From the NCBI GenBank assembly GCA_009823505.1, contig VZQC01005070.1, positions 5,028,637-5,092,636 on the forward strand: a stretch of 64,000 nucleotides of DNA, written 5' to 3'. The notes beneath the pieces were generated by a model. It was not told where the DNA came from, made no database searches, and worked only from the letters and a program-made list of their open reading frames with translations. The translations under genes were made by a program, and so were the position numbers. The stretch is from Rhizomys pruinosus (lineage: Eukaryota; Chordata; Mammalia; Rodentia; Spalacidae). Shown one piece after another: positions 1 to 10,813 of the stretch (the stretch's first letter is position 1; each line of letters opens with the position of its first letter).

Positions 1-1668
1 CTCTCAGAGGAAATTCATATACAACAATTTCATCAATTAATTAATATACTTAATTGCTCCAAAGACCTATGCGGAGAGAAATTAAATAACATAAAGACAA
101 GATATAGAGCGTGAGTAAAGAGAGGGAGAATAAAAAACTACAACAAAGGACCCTAGAGGGAATACCATGACAAACTTTGAGAAAAAGGAAGAGATTGACA
201 AACTCCAGAGAATAGAATGAGAAGACATGGAAAAAAAAAAAAACCCAAACAAACTTAAAGGAAGTGAAGAAAACACTGAAAAAGGAGGCCACCAAACGAA
301 TAAGTTAAGGAGCATGAAGAAGAGATGAGGAACTCATATAAGAGGAAATTGGATACTATTAAGGCAATCACAGGATGAAACGAAAAAGGAAATAGAACAT
401 ATCCAACCAGGAAGGACAGGAAAGGGAAAAAAGACCTGCACTGGACAGAAAATAGAAATGAGAATGGACAGACAGCAGAACAAAGATATTCAGATTCTGG
501 AAGAGGTAACACAAAATTTTTTAACACAGCAAGCAGAGAGTAACAAAACCATAATAAAGATTATTGAAAAAATTATAAAAATACACCAAAAACTGGGATA
601 CAACCAGGAAAAATATGGGGCAATATGGAGAAAAGTTCAAACCTCTGCATCTTAGGGGTAGAGGAAGGAGAAAGAATCTCAAGAAAATAGTATGTCAGCT
701 CTTCAACAGAATAATAGATGAACAATTCCCCAAACTAAAAGTAGTGGAGTCGACAAACCCATTCAATTACAAGAAGCACACAGGACTTCAAATAGACAAG
801 ACCAGAAAAGAAATTCCCAACACCATATCATAGTCAAAGTGCTCGATGCCCAAAACAAAGATAAAATTCTTAAGGCCACAAAAGTAAAACCAGTCACATA
901 CAAAGGGGAAAAACCCATCAGAATTACAACTGACTCTTGGCACAAACCATGAAAACAAAAAGAAACATGGAGCAACAGCATTCCCAGTTGCTTAAAGTGG
1001 ACATGGATGCCAACTCAGGCTATTTTACCCAGCAAAAATGTCAATCTACAGTTGGAAGGAGAGAGAAGAATCTCCCAAGACAAAAACAAGATGATCGAAT
1101 ACATGTCCAGACAACAACTCTCTCCCGAAATCTTTTGAAGCACTTTCAAAGGGCAGAAGGAGAGGCCGAACTATCCTCAAGCACCTAGGAAAAACAAAAC
1201 TAATAAAAAAATATTACACATAGGAGTAAAATCAGAGACTAAAAGTCCAATGGATAATAAGGTGAAAGGAAAAAAAAACCTCCATTTCTTTCAATTATAA
1301 CCTTAATATTCATGGGTCTGAACTTCCCAAACAAAAGGCATAGACTAGGAGACTGGATTATGAAACAAACCCATCTATATGCTGCCTGCAGAAACCCATC
1401 TCACTTTCAAGGACAGACACCAACTTAAAGTTGAGGATGTATGGAACAAATATTCCAAGCAAATGGCACAAAAATAAAGCAGGTGTCGCTTATCCTCATA
1501 TTAGACAACATAGACTTCAAAGCAACAGAAATCAAAAGAAACAAAGAAATAAAAAAAAAGAGGGCCATTATATCTTCATTAAAGGAACAATCGACGATGA
1601 AGATCTCACCATCATGAATCTTATGCACCAATGCCAGCGCACCAAACTTTGTAAAGACAACCTTCAGG
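1..1668 (+). pseudogene. Older L1 fragment: decayed ORF1 and start of ORF2
   Basis: The window opens inside a LINE-1 ORF1. Bases 458-655 encode a Gln/Lys/Ile-rich heptad-like stretch that fits the ORF1p coiled coil. Across frameshifts this is followed by NLCILGVEEGE (RRM start), EQFPKLK, HIIVKVLDAQNKDKILKAT and TYKGEKPIRITTD at about 720-930, and then FYPAKMSIYSW at about 1020, which fits the C-terminal domain. ORF1 ends near 1188. After a short inter-ORF spacer, ORF2 begins near 1300 and can be followed through the endonuclease region to about 1668, with many stops and frameshifts. ORF1p is an RNA-binding trimer and ORF2p carries endonuclease and reverse transcriptase; neither could be made here. 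The endonuclease segment at 1367-1655 is visibly more decayed than the second copy at 1946-2330, so I treat them as two different L1 insertions. Confidence 0.85.
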
Positions 1669-1945
1669 TTGGGCACAACTGCTTGCAAATTGGTTTTACA
1701 TGAAGGATGCTTGTACTCACAAATTATCACTTATTGCTAAAAAAATGAAAACAAAACAAAACAAAAAAGCAGAGAAAGATGCAGAAAACTTACAGCAGAA
1801 TGCATGATCTGGGATGGGTAGGGGTGGGGTGGTGGGAAGGGAAGGGGATATATGCCTGAACTGAATTGGAAAATGATGTATGAAATACACAAAGCATCAA
1901 TAAAAAAATGGTGGCTATACTCAAAAAAAAAAAAGAAAAAGAAAC
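1669..1945 (+). mobile_element. 5'-truncated composite element: LTR-like module end plus L1 3' UTR tail
   Basis: Bases 1669-1760 match the final part of the module at 4307-5215 and 10814-11690 (TGGGCACA, then TGCTTGCAAATTGG, then a TTACTTATTG-like end and an A-rich run). From about 1768 the sequence switches to an L1 3' UTR: GAGAAAGATGCAG, a G-rich stretch at 1811-1850, then ATGATGTATGAAATACACA and CATCAATAAAA. An A-rich tail follows to about 1945. The switch point is the same as in the 4307-5366 copy, so the two parts moved as one unit. It sits between two copies of the same ORF2 endonuclease region rather than simply interrupting one of them. Confidence 0.65.
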
Positions 1946-4306
1946 AGAATCCATCTATATGTTGTCTACAAGAAACCCATCTCACCCTCAAGGACAGACA
2001 CCAACTCAAAGTGAAAGGATGGAAAAAAATACTCCAAGAAAATGGTACCAAAATGAAAGCAGGAGTTGCTATTCTAATATCAGACAAAATAAACCTCAGA
2101 GTAAAGTCAATCGGAAGAGACGAAGAGAGCCATTATATCCTTATCAAAGGAATAATTAACCAGGAAGACTTCACAATCCTAAATGTTTATGCACCAAACA
2201 CAGGTGCACCAAACTATATAAATACAATTCTGCAGGTCTTCAAGACACAGATTAGTACCAACACAATAATAATGGGGGACATCAATACCATACTGAACCA
2301 TTTGGATAGATCAACTGGACAAAAATAAACACGGACATTGGAACTGAACAATACAATACAACAAATGGACCTCACAGACATCTACACAATATTCCACCAA
2401 AATACCAGAGAATATACTTTCTACGCAGCACTCCACAGAACATTCTCCAAAACTGACCACAAACTGGGACACAAAAGAAACCTCAATAAATATAAAAGGA
2501 CTGAAATTATTTCATACATTCTATCAGACCGCAGTGCAATAAAGCTCAATAGTAACACCAGAATAAGCCCAACTAGCTACATGAACATGTGGACCCTGTG
2601 CAACACACTCCTGAATAATGAATGGGTCAGGGAAGAAATAAAGAATTAAATAAAAGTATTCATGGAACCAAATGAAAAAGACAGTACAACACCACAAAAC
2701 TTGTGGGATACTTTAAAAGCAGACCTAAGAGGGAAATTTATAGCCCTAAGTGCCCACATTAAAAAAGAACAGAAAGCGAACAAATAAATGATCAAACACT
2801 ACAACTAAAAACATTTGAGAGAGGACAACAAATGGACCCTAAACCCAACAGACAAGAAGAAATAACAAAATCAGAGCAGCAATCAATGGAATAGAAACAA
2901 AACAATTCCAAAAGATCAATGAATCCACAAGCTGGTTCTTTGAAAAAATAAATAAGTAACATAGACCTTTAGCCCAGTTAACCAAAAGAAAGAAAGAACA
3001 ACTCCAAATCAATACTATTCGTGATAAAAAGGGAAACATCACAACAGATAAAGAAAAGATTGAGACAATCATATGAGAATACTTCAAAAAACCTATACTC
3101 TACTAAGTTTGAAAACCTAAGAGAAATAGAGGAATATCTGAAATCCTGGGAACCACCAAAGCTTAACCAAGAAGAGATTGACAGTTTAAACAGACCCATA
3201 ACATTTAGAAATTGAAGATGTAATTAAAAACTTCCCAACCAATGAAAGACCAGACTCAGATGGTTTCACAGCAGAATTCTATATAACATTTAATGAGGTC
3301 TTAACCATTATTTCTCAAACTATTCAGAAGGATACAAACAGAGGGGAATATCACAAACTCCCTCTATGAAGCCAGCATTACTCTAATCCCAAACCAGGCA
3401 AAGACACAGCCAAAAAAGAAAACCACAGACCCATCTCATTAATGAACACAGATGCAAAAATCTCAACAAAATACTTGTAAATCACATACAGATGAACATC
3501 AAAAAGATCATACATCATGACCAAGTTGGAGTCATACCAGGGATGCAGGGATGGTTCAACATATGTAAATCAATAAATATCATAAAACACATAAATAGAA
3601 GAAAGACAAAAATCACACAATCATCTCAATTGATGCAGAAAAAGCCTTTGACAAGATCCAGCATCCCTTCATGTTTAGAGTTCTAGAGGGAATTGGACTG
3701 AAGGGAACATTCCTAAATCTAATCAAAGCCATATACAACAAACCTACAGCCAACATCATCCTAAATGGAGAAAAACTAGAACCATTCCCCTTAAAAGCAG
3801 GAACCCTGCAAGGCTGTCCCCTATCACCACTCCTCTTCAATATAGTGCTTGAAATGCTTGCTAGGGCAATAAGGCAAGAAAGGAAAATTAAAGGAATACT
3901 AATTGGAAAAGAGGAAGTCAAACTATCCCTGCTTGCAGATGATATGTTAGATTACCTGAGGGAGGGAAATTAAAGGAATACTAATTAGAAAAGAGGAAGT
4001 CAAGCTATCCCTGTTTGTAGATGATATGATAGTTTACCTGAGGGATGTTAAAACTCCACCAGAAAATTCCTAGAAACAATTAGTTTCAGTAAAGTGTCAG
4101 GATACAAAATTAACCTACCCAAATCAGTAGTCTTTATTTACACCAACAACAAGCAACTGGAGAGGAATATAAGGAGACCTTCCCACTAATAATAGCCTCA
4201 GAAAAATAAAATACCTGGGAACAAACCTAACCAAAGACACCAAACATCTCTACAACAAAAATTCTAAACTGATGAAGAAAGAGATTGAAAATGACATCAA
4301 AAGATG
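1946..4306 (+). pseudogene. Younger L1 ORF2, endonuclease and reverse transcriptase part
   Basis: This is ORF2 of a second, better preserved LINE-1, 5'-truncated inside the endonuclease. Bases 1946-2649 stay in a single frame broken only by a TAA at 2326-2328. They show endonuclease motifs QETHL (about 1970), MGDIN (about 2275) and SKTDH (about 2445), which supply the catalytic Glu, Asp/Asn and Asp/His. The reverse transcriptase part has frameshifts. At 3671-3973 it reads [22 protein letters not shown] sequence, [10 protein letters not shown], and the catalytic LADDM at about 3931. An 82-bp tandem duplication repeats the catalytic motif as FVDDMIVYL at about 4016. The element continues at 5367 after the composite insertion. 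The stops and frameshifts make it a dead copy. Confidence 0.9.
4290..4306 (+). repeat. 5' target-site duplication of composite insertion
   Basis: AATGACATCAAAAGATG here is matched by AATGAAAAAGATG at 5367-5379 on the other side of the inserted sequence. The copies differ by a CATC deletion. Removing one copy together with the insert restores a continuous L1 ORF2, as expected for target-primed insertion. Confidence 0.6.
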
Positions 4307-5366
4307 CATACCTGCAAGAAGAGAGGCGATAAGGCCCTGCTGCCGAAGACCTGACGTTAACATGGAAAAGATGTATTGAGACCACACATGCAAGTGTACA
4401 GATGGCCTCTGGAATACCAGAGAGTGTTACCAAAGGCCACTAAACCAATAAAGCAAATACGGGTCTCCTTGAGTCAAGCAAGACTCCACCGTCAGCACCG
4501 TTACATTACACCTCACCTGCCGGAAATAATGTCAGCAAGGCAGCCATGGCCTGTATATCCCAAATCTAATTGGCTAATTGGCCTCTCCTTGGAGGAATAC
4601 CCTATGGCTGATGCCACAGAGCTATACATCCTCTACAGTTAGGAATGTTATAACCACAGTAAGATCCTGTCCATCATTTAACGGAAGGGGGAATAGTAAT
4701 TCCGGAGTTAACATAATCATGCAAACACATATGTGTCTATTACGCGAAAGTAAAACCTACCATAACCTATTAGTACTGTTAATATCCTATATATCTAATT
4801 GCGTTGTGCTTAATCTAGTAGGATAGAAGGTTATCTCCTGGTACCAAACTGTCAGCCCCCATGAAAGGAAACAGCCAGAATTGACCAAGCCAAAACAACA
4901 GCTCCAGAGAAGAGTTGAAGTGTTTTCTCTCATCCACCTGTTGCCCCTTTTACTAAGCCCAGGGAACAAACTCGGGAAGAGGGGGTGTGGTAGATGTAAG
5001 GGCGCGCGATTGGGGTGAATGGGTGAAACTACAGCAATATGAGTCCCGGACACTCAATTTATCAACGTTGAATGAACATACAGCCCCCCTTCACCCCGCC
5101 CCCCCCTGGATGGTGGGGCTGTGTGGGGTTTGGGCACAGACAGCCCTGCAATGTGGTTTTGCATGAGAGGATGCTTGGACTCATAAATTATCCTTATTGC
5201 GAAAAAATGAAAAAAAAAAACTGAGAGAAAGATGCAGGACAGTTATGGCAGAATGCATGATCTGGGATGGGGTGGGGTGGGGTGGGGGGAGAAGGGAAAG
5301 GGAAATATGCCTGAACTGAATTGGAAAATGATGTATGAAATACACAAAGCATCAATAAAAATAAAA
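4307..5366 (+). mobile_element. Composite retroelement: LTR-like module fused to an L1 3' UTR
   Basis: About 910 bp (4307-5215) match the module at 10814-11690 along its length, starting ATACCTGCAAGAAGAG and running through shared landmarks such as GTTACCAAAGGCCACTAAAC and CAAATCTAATTGGCTA. Toward the end lies a GC-rich stretch and an A-rich run. From about 5220 the sequence becomes an L1 3' UTR with GAGAGAAAGATGCAG, a G-rich block at 5265-5305, and the terminal CATCAATAAAAATAAA. It interrupts an L1 ORF2 and is flanked by an imperfect target-site duplication. CCAAT-like (AATTGGCTAATTGG) and TATA-like positions suggest the module came from an LTR, but I could not identify clear TG/CA ends. An alternative is that it is simply the 3' UTR of an unusual L1 subfamily that had captured this sequence. 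Confidence 0.6.
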
Positions 5367-7490
5367 AATGAAAAAGATGGAAAAACCTATGATCATGCAT
5401 TGAAAAAATTAATATAGTAAAAATGTCCATGTTACCCAAATTTATATACAGATTCAATGCAATCCCTATTAAAATCCCCATGAGTTTCTTCACAGACTTG
5501 GGAAAAATTCTTAAATTCATATGGAAAAAAAGACCCTGAATAGTTAAAGCAGGGCAAAAAATCGAAAAAATGCAATACAGGAGGGATCACCTTACCAGAC
5601 ATCAAGCTATACTACAGGGCTATAGTCATAAAAACAGCCTGGTACTGGCACAAAAACAGACCCATTGACCAATGGAACAAAATTGACAATCCAAACTTGA
5701 CCTCATACAATTTCAGCCACCTCATATTCGATAAAGGGGCCAAAAAAGCCCATTGGAGGAAAGATAGCATCTTCAGCAAATGGGGCTGGCAAAACTGGAT
5801 CACCATTTGTAGAAGAACAAAATTAAACCCTTACCACTCACCTTGCATTCCAAATGGATCAAAAATCTCAACATGAAACCCAAAACACTAAAGATGAAAA
5901 AAGAAAAAGGTGGTAGCAATCTACAAGACATGGGAGTAGGAAGAGACTTTCTAAATAAAACAGCAACTGCACAGAAAATAAGGTCAACAGTTGACAATTT
6001 GACCTCATCAAACTCAAAAGTTTCTGTACAGTCAAAGAAACAATCAAGGAATTGAAGAGAAAACCCACAGAGTGGGAGGAAACCTTCACCAGTGATACAT
6101 CTGATAGAGCATCAACATCCAGTATATATAAACTACTCAAAAACAAAGAAGGAAACAAATGACTCACTCAAAAGATGGAGTAAAGAACTGAACAGAGACT
6201 TCACCAATGAAGAAGTGTAGATGGCTGAGAAACATCTTAAAATGTGTTCAACTGGGGCTGAGAGATGGCTCAGTGGTTAAGACTGCTCTTGCAGAGGACT
6301 TAGGTTAGATTCCTAGCACCCACATGTTGGCTAAGAACTGCCTTTAAGCCAGGCATGGTGGCACATGCCTTTAATCTAAAAAAAAATTAAAAAGTGTTAA
6401 TAATTAAGGAAATACAAATTTCAAACCACTCTAAGATATAATCTCACTCTGATAAAACTGGCTATGATCAAGAAAACAAAAGACACCAAATGCTGGAGAG
6501 GTTGTGGAGAAAGGGGAACACTCATCCACTGCTGGTGGGAATGTAAACTCCTACAACCATGGTGGAAAACAGTGTGGAGAACCCTTAAAAGACTCAAAGA
6601 GAGCCTACCACCTGACCAATCATACCACTCCTTGGGTATATTATATGCACAAGATTCATTCTACTGCAAAGATACATGCACATCTATTTTATTGCAGCTC
6701 TTTTCACAATAGAGGTGGAACCAACACAAATGCCCCTCAACTGATGACTGGATAACAAAAATATGGTATATCTACACAGTGGAGTTCTATGCAGTGGTAA
6801 AGAAAGATAATATCATGAACTCTGCAGGTAAATGGATGTAACTCTAATCCATTATGCTTAGTGAAATAGCACAGTCCCCCCCCAAAAAAACAAATGAGGA
6901 ATGGTTTACCTCATTTGTGGATGCTATTACCAAATCCCCCATTGAAAAGCAAGCTGAGCAACGTTATTGTTACATTTCTTTCTATCTGAGTGCAACTGTG
7001 TTGTTATAATGTGAATCTCTTAATTAGTCCTAGAATTAACTTACCACTTACTTTCAGACATGCTCATTAATGTATATGGATGGAAAGTGTATATTCATAC
7101 TTTTGAGTAATATAAAATTAAAGGGAAAATGTGAACTCCTAAACATACTGGTGTTAATATACAGTTTATTACTGGAGGACATAATTCTGATACATATATG
7201 ACATTTAAATAGGCATATTTTGGAGCAATACACTTGAGAGGGAACCATAACGACATAAGAACTGGGTCAAAGAACAGATTGTACAGATAAATTCTGCCCG
7301 AAACAATAAACCTTTGCAGAAGAAAACTTTAAAAAGATTGAAGGATACAGGACATGTATGGCAAAATGCAGGAACTGGGGCGCGGTGGGAGGGTGGGAAA
7401 CAGGAATATGTCTAAATTGAACTGAAAAATGATGTATGAACTACACAAAATGCCAATAAAAGTATTATATTAATAAAAAAATAAATAAAT
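5367..7490 (+). pseudogene. Younger L1 continued: ORF2 C-terminal half and 3' UTR
   Basis: This continues the ORF2 interrupted at 4306. In order it shows the region after the reverse transcriptase ([13 protein letters not shown] sequence near 5450), KLYYRAIVIK-like sequence near 5605, LIFDKGAKKA near 5730, and the C-terminal cysteine motif CWRGCGERGTLIHCWWEC at 6491-6545, then AALFTIA-like and WIxKxWYIYT-like sequence to about 6840. Frameshifts separate these blocks. A SINE interrupts it at 6254-6388. The 3' UTR runs from about 6860 to 7490 and ends in the family-type GATGTATGAACTACACAAAA, CCAATAAAAG and an A/T-rich tail. Together with 1946-4306 it makes an almost full ORF2 from endonuclease to tail. 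Confidence 0.88.
6254..6388 (+). mobile_element. Chimeric B2/B1 SINE inside L1
   Basis: The left half (GGGGCTGAGAGATGGCTCAG through CTAGCACCCACATG) is a B2-type tRNA-derived head. At about 6343 it switches to AGCCAGGCATGGTGGCACAT, the start of a B1, and ends in an A-rich tail. AAAATGTGTT before and AAAAAGTGTT after look like a short target-site duplication. Confidence 0.65.
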
Positions 7491-7579
7491 AAGGAGATTA
7501 TCTAGTATTTAATGATTATACAATATCTTACATTTATCTTTATTGAGCTCATTTGACAGGATTTTTTATTTTAATTAAT

Positions 7580-8040
7580 TACTTTTTTATTATTTCTTTT
7601 TTATTGAATTTTTATGCATTTCATCTATAATTTTCTCAGTCCATCTTAATCGCAATTATACTCGCTTCTCTCCAACACACTCCTAAGTGCCAGCTCCTCC
7701 CCTGAGCTCTAGTTAGCCTTTCCTTCTATTACCCTTCCACTCCCCTCCCATTTAGACATCCTAGTTTTAGTCATTCCTTCCTTAGTAACACCTGTCATCC
7801 ACTAGCCTTCTGTCTCAGGTTTTCTCTTTCCCTTTACCTTCCTGGTTTCTTTTCATTTACCTTGTTCCTGAAGTTACATCAGAGTATATATACTTACATA
7901 TAATGATTTGGTGTGAGGATCCAGAAATGAGGGACCACATACATCATTTCTTTTTCTGGGACTGTGTCACTTCACTTAGCATAACATATTCTAGTTCCAT
8001 CCATTTTCCTGCAAATTTCATGTCTTCCATTTTTAACATT
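7580..8040 (-). mobile_element. L1 ORF2 3' end and 3' UTR, minus strand
   Basis: Read on the minus strand, this gives the ORF2 C-terminal coding DNA (ATGAAATTTGCAGGAAAATG, then the AAGTGAAGTGACACAGTCCC landmark shared with 9425-9445) followed by an untranslated region. Its A-tail side is the T-rich stretch near 7560-7600. It is inserted in the opposite orientation to its neighbours on both sides. Confidence 0.75.
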
Positions 8041-8282
8041 TTTATTGAAGTTTAGTGCATTTCACACATCGTTTCTCATTCCAATCTAGACACATCTCCC
8101 GTTCCATGCCCCCCACCCCATCTAAGTTCATGCACCCTGCCATTCCTGCCCTGTATCTTTTTCTGATTCTTTTCAAAGTTTTTCAAAACTTTGAGAGTAT
8201 TATTGTTCTTGGGGGAACTTTTCTGTTTCAGTCCATTCCCTGTCCCAGTTTCTCTGCTATTGTACTTCCCTCCAATCTATAC
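8041..8282 (-). mobile_element. Separate L1 3' UTR fragment, minus strand
   Basis: TTTTTATTGAAGTTTAGTGC at the left edge is the complement of an L1 terminus with AATAAAA. The internal CCCCCCACCCCATC is the complement of the G-rich block seen in other 3' UTRs of this window. It abuts a plus-strand ORF2 fragment exactly at 8283, with no recognisable spacer. Confidence 0.7.
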
Positions 8283-9690
8283 CAGACTTCAAACTATATT
8301 ACAGGGCTATAGCCATAAAAACAACTTGGTACTGGTACAAAAACAGACCAGTTGACCAACGGAACAAAACTGAAGTTCCAAACCTGAGCACATATAATTT
8401 CAGCTACCTCATATTCGACAAGGAGGCCAAGAAGACACAATGGAGGAAAGACAGCATCTTCAGTAAGTGGTGTTGGCAAAACTGCATCACCACCTGTACA
8501 AGAATGAAATTAAACCCCTACCTCTCTCTCACCCTGTACAAAAGTCAATTCCATATGGATCAAAGACCTCAACGTGAAACCCAAAACTCTGGAGGTGATA
8601 GAAGAAAAACTTGGCAGCAGACTACAAGACATAGGTGGAGGAAAAGACTTCCTAAAAAAAGACAGCAGCCGCACAAGAAATAAGATCAATAATTTACAAT
8701 GGAACCTCATCAAACTCAAAAGCTTCTGCACATCAAAAGAAACAATAAAGGAATTGAAGAGAAAACCCACAGAATGGGAGGAAACCTTCACTGCAGATAC
8801 ACCTGACAAAACATTGATTTCCAGAGTGTACAAACTACTCAAAAAACAAAGAAGAAAGAAAACAAATGAATCACTCAAACGATGGAGCAAAAAACTGAAT
8901 AGAGACTTCACAGAGAAAGAATTAGAGATGGCTGAGAAACATCTCAAAAAAATGTTCAGCATCACTAGTAATTAGGGAAATGCAAATTAAAACCACTTTA
9001 AGATATCACCTCACTCTGGTAAGACTGGCTAGGATCAAGAAAACAAATGATGCCAAGTGCTGGAGAGGTTACGGGGGAAAGGGGAACACTCATCCCTTGC
9101 TGGTGGGAATGTAAACTTGTACAGCCACTATGGAAAGTAGTGTGGAGAACACTTGGAAAACTCAAAATGAGCTTGCCATTCGACCCAGCCATAGCACTCC
9201 TGGGTATATGCCCACAAGACTCATCTTACTGCAGAAATACATGCACAACTATATTTATTGCAGCTCTGTTCACAATAGCAAAAACCTGGAACCAACCCAA
9301 ATGTCCCTCACCTGACGAGTGGATAGAGAAAATGTGGTACATCTACACAATGGAGTTCTATGCAGTGGTAAAGAAAGTTGACATCATGAACTTTGCAGGT
9401 AAATGGATGGAACTAGAAGATATTAAGTGAAGTAACACAGTCCCAGAAAAACAAACGACGAATGGTATCCTCATCTGTGGATGCTAGCGTCAATAACTCA
9501 GTTGTAAATACTTCTTATGGGGAGGGATGCATATTGGAAAGAACAACAACAGAAAGACTGCATCAAAAACTGACTGAAATGGTGAAACTGGAGGGGTGGG
9601 AGGGGTGGGAGAGGGACATGGGTCTTTATCTGATTAATGTATATTTATGTGTATTAATATTAATTTATGTGTAATAATGTATATTAATGT
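8283..9690 (+). pseudogene. L1 ORF2 C-terminal half with 3' UTR
   Basis: This 5'-truncated L1 starts in the YYRAI-like segment downstream of the reverse transcriptase. Bases 8574-8975 are open for 133 codons (KPKTLEVIEEKLGSRLQDIG to [13 protein letters not shown]). After a frameshift, 9047-9430 are open for 127 codons and include [20 protein letters not shown] and EEWIEKMWYIYTMEF-like sequence, the normal ORF2p C-terminus. This is the best preserved ORF2 stretch in the window. The 3' UTR contains AACAACAACAG and a GGAGGGGTGGGAGGGGTGGG run at 9590-9610. The terminus near 9650-9690 is AT-rich and lacks a clean poly(A). Confidence 0.88.
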
Positions 9691-10813
9691 GAGTTTAACA
9701 AGTATCCAACTTTGCCCAGACTCTATCTACAAACTACATGGTATTTTAGGACTCAGTAAAAGTAAAAATGTCTATATTAAACAACACTGGTTTAAAGGTT
9801 TTAACAAAACGGTAATACATCTAAGTTAAGTAGAAATATAAATTATTGTCCACATTTGTTCTACTTAAAATCTGTATAACAATAACCTTGGGATTAACAT
9901 ATACAAATGCTCTCTATAATTTCTATGTTATACTATATCATCTTGCAACATTCTCTTTTACCTGTAGGATAATTTAACTTAAGGAATTAAGTTTGCTTCC
10001 CAAATTAACAACATACCGTCACCCAAAACAGCTTGGGTAAATTTAATGAAATTTACACCTTGATTCTTGCCTATAGGTATGTGTACTTCAACTGCCTTTT
10101 TGAGACTCATGGGTCAACAAAAAATAAAAACCTAAAATTTAAAAAAATGGGGGAGAGATACAGTTATATATTAAAACTTTTGTCAAATTTTCAATTTAAA
10201 TCTTAAAACTAACTATGGGAAAAGATTTGTATGTTCCCACAGGTCAAAATGTCACCAACTTAATGGCTGAGAAATAAAAGATACAGCTTTGCATTGTGCA
10301 GGATGTACCAAGAAATACCAGCAGAGAAGTTGGACCATCTAAGCATTAAAAGGAAGAAAAGCCTCAGACTGCTACAGACATCAAACATCTCTGTGGATCC
10401 TATTTGTAACAACTGTTTTTAATGAGTCCTAATGAACCTTACCTTCTAGGGGCTGCAAAGTCTTAATATGAGAGATCTTCTTACCTCCTTTTCATAGAAC
10501 AAAGAAATACATGATGGTAATGAAGTCATTCTCTAACCATAACTTAGAGCTGACTGTTATAGAGGTAATCTCCTACAAAACCAGTATAACTGCTTTCTTT
10601 AATTGACTAATAGACATAGGAAATATGCAAAGGATTATTCTCTATTCAGAGCCAAATATAATACTAAAGTCTTTTCAAGCTGTGCATTTAAGCAAAATAT
10701 TTTAATACAGGAGAGCTCTGATATCAGCAATGGATTATTTTGCCAAGGAGATGTTGGCTAGGGGAGCCAAGCCCCTTCCCCCAAAGGTAAAGGCTTCTTG
10801 CCTGTAAACTAGG
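9690..10813. other. Unclassified AT-rich sequence upstream of LTR-like module
   Basis: I recognise no B1, B2 or L1 sequence here. A purine run AAAAAAATGGGGGAGA at about 10143-10158 resembles a retroviral polypurine tract. If that is right, the block could be the remains of an element whose end is the module at 10814-11690. There is no coding evidence for gag, pol or env. Confidence 0.3.

Noticed and set aside
4227..4433. Minus-strand frame shared with 10724-10939 (MVTLSGI...), possibly a conserved peptide
   Set aside because: Both lie in copies of the same repeat module; the shared frame reflects common descent of the repeat, with no sign of selection on codons.
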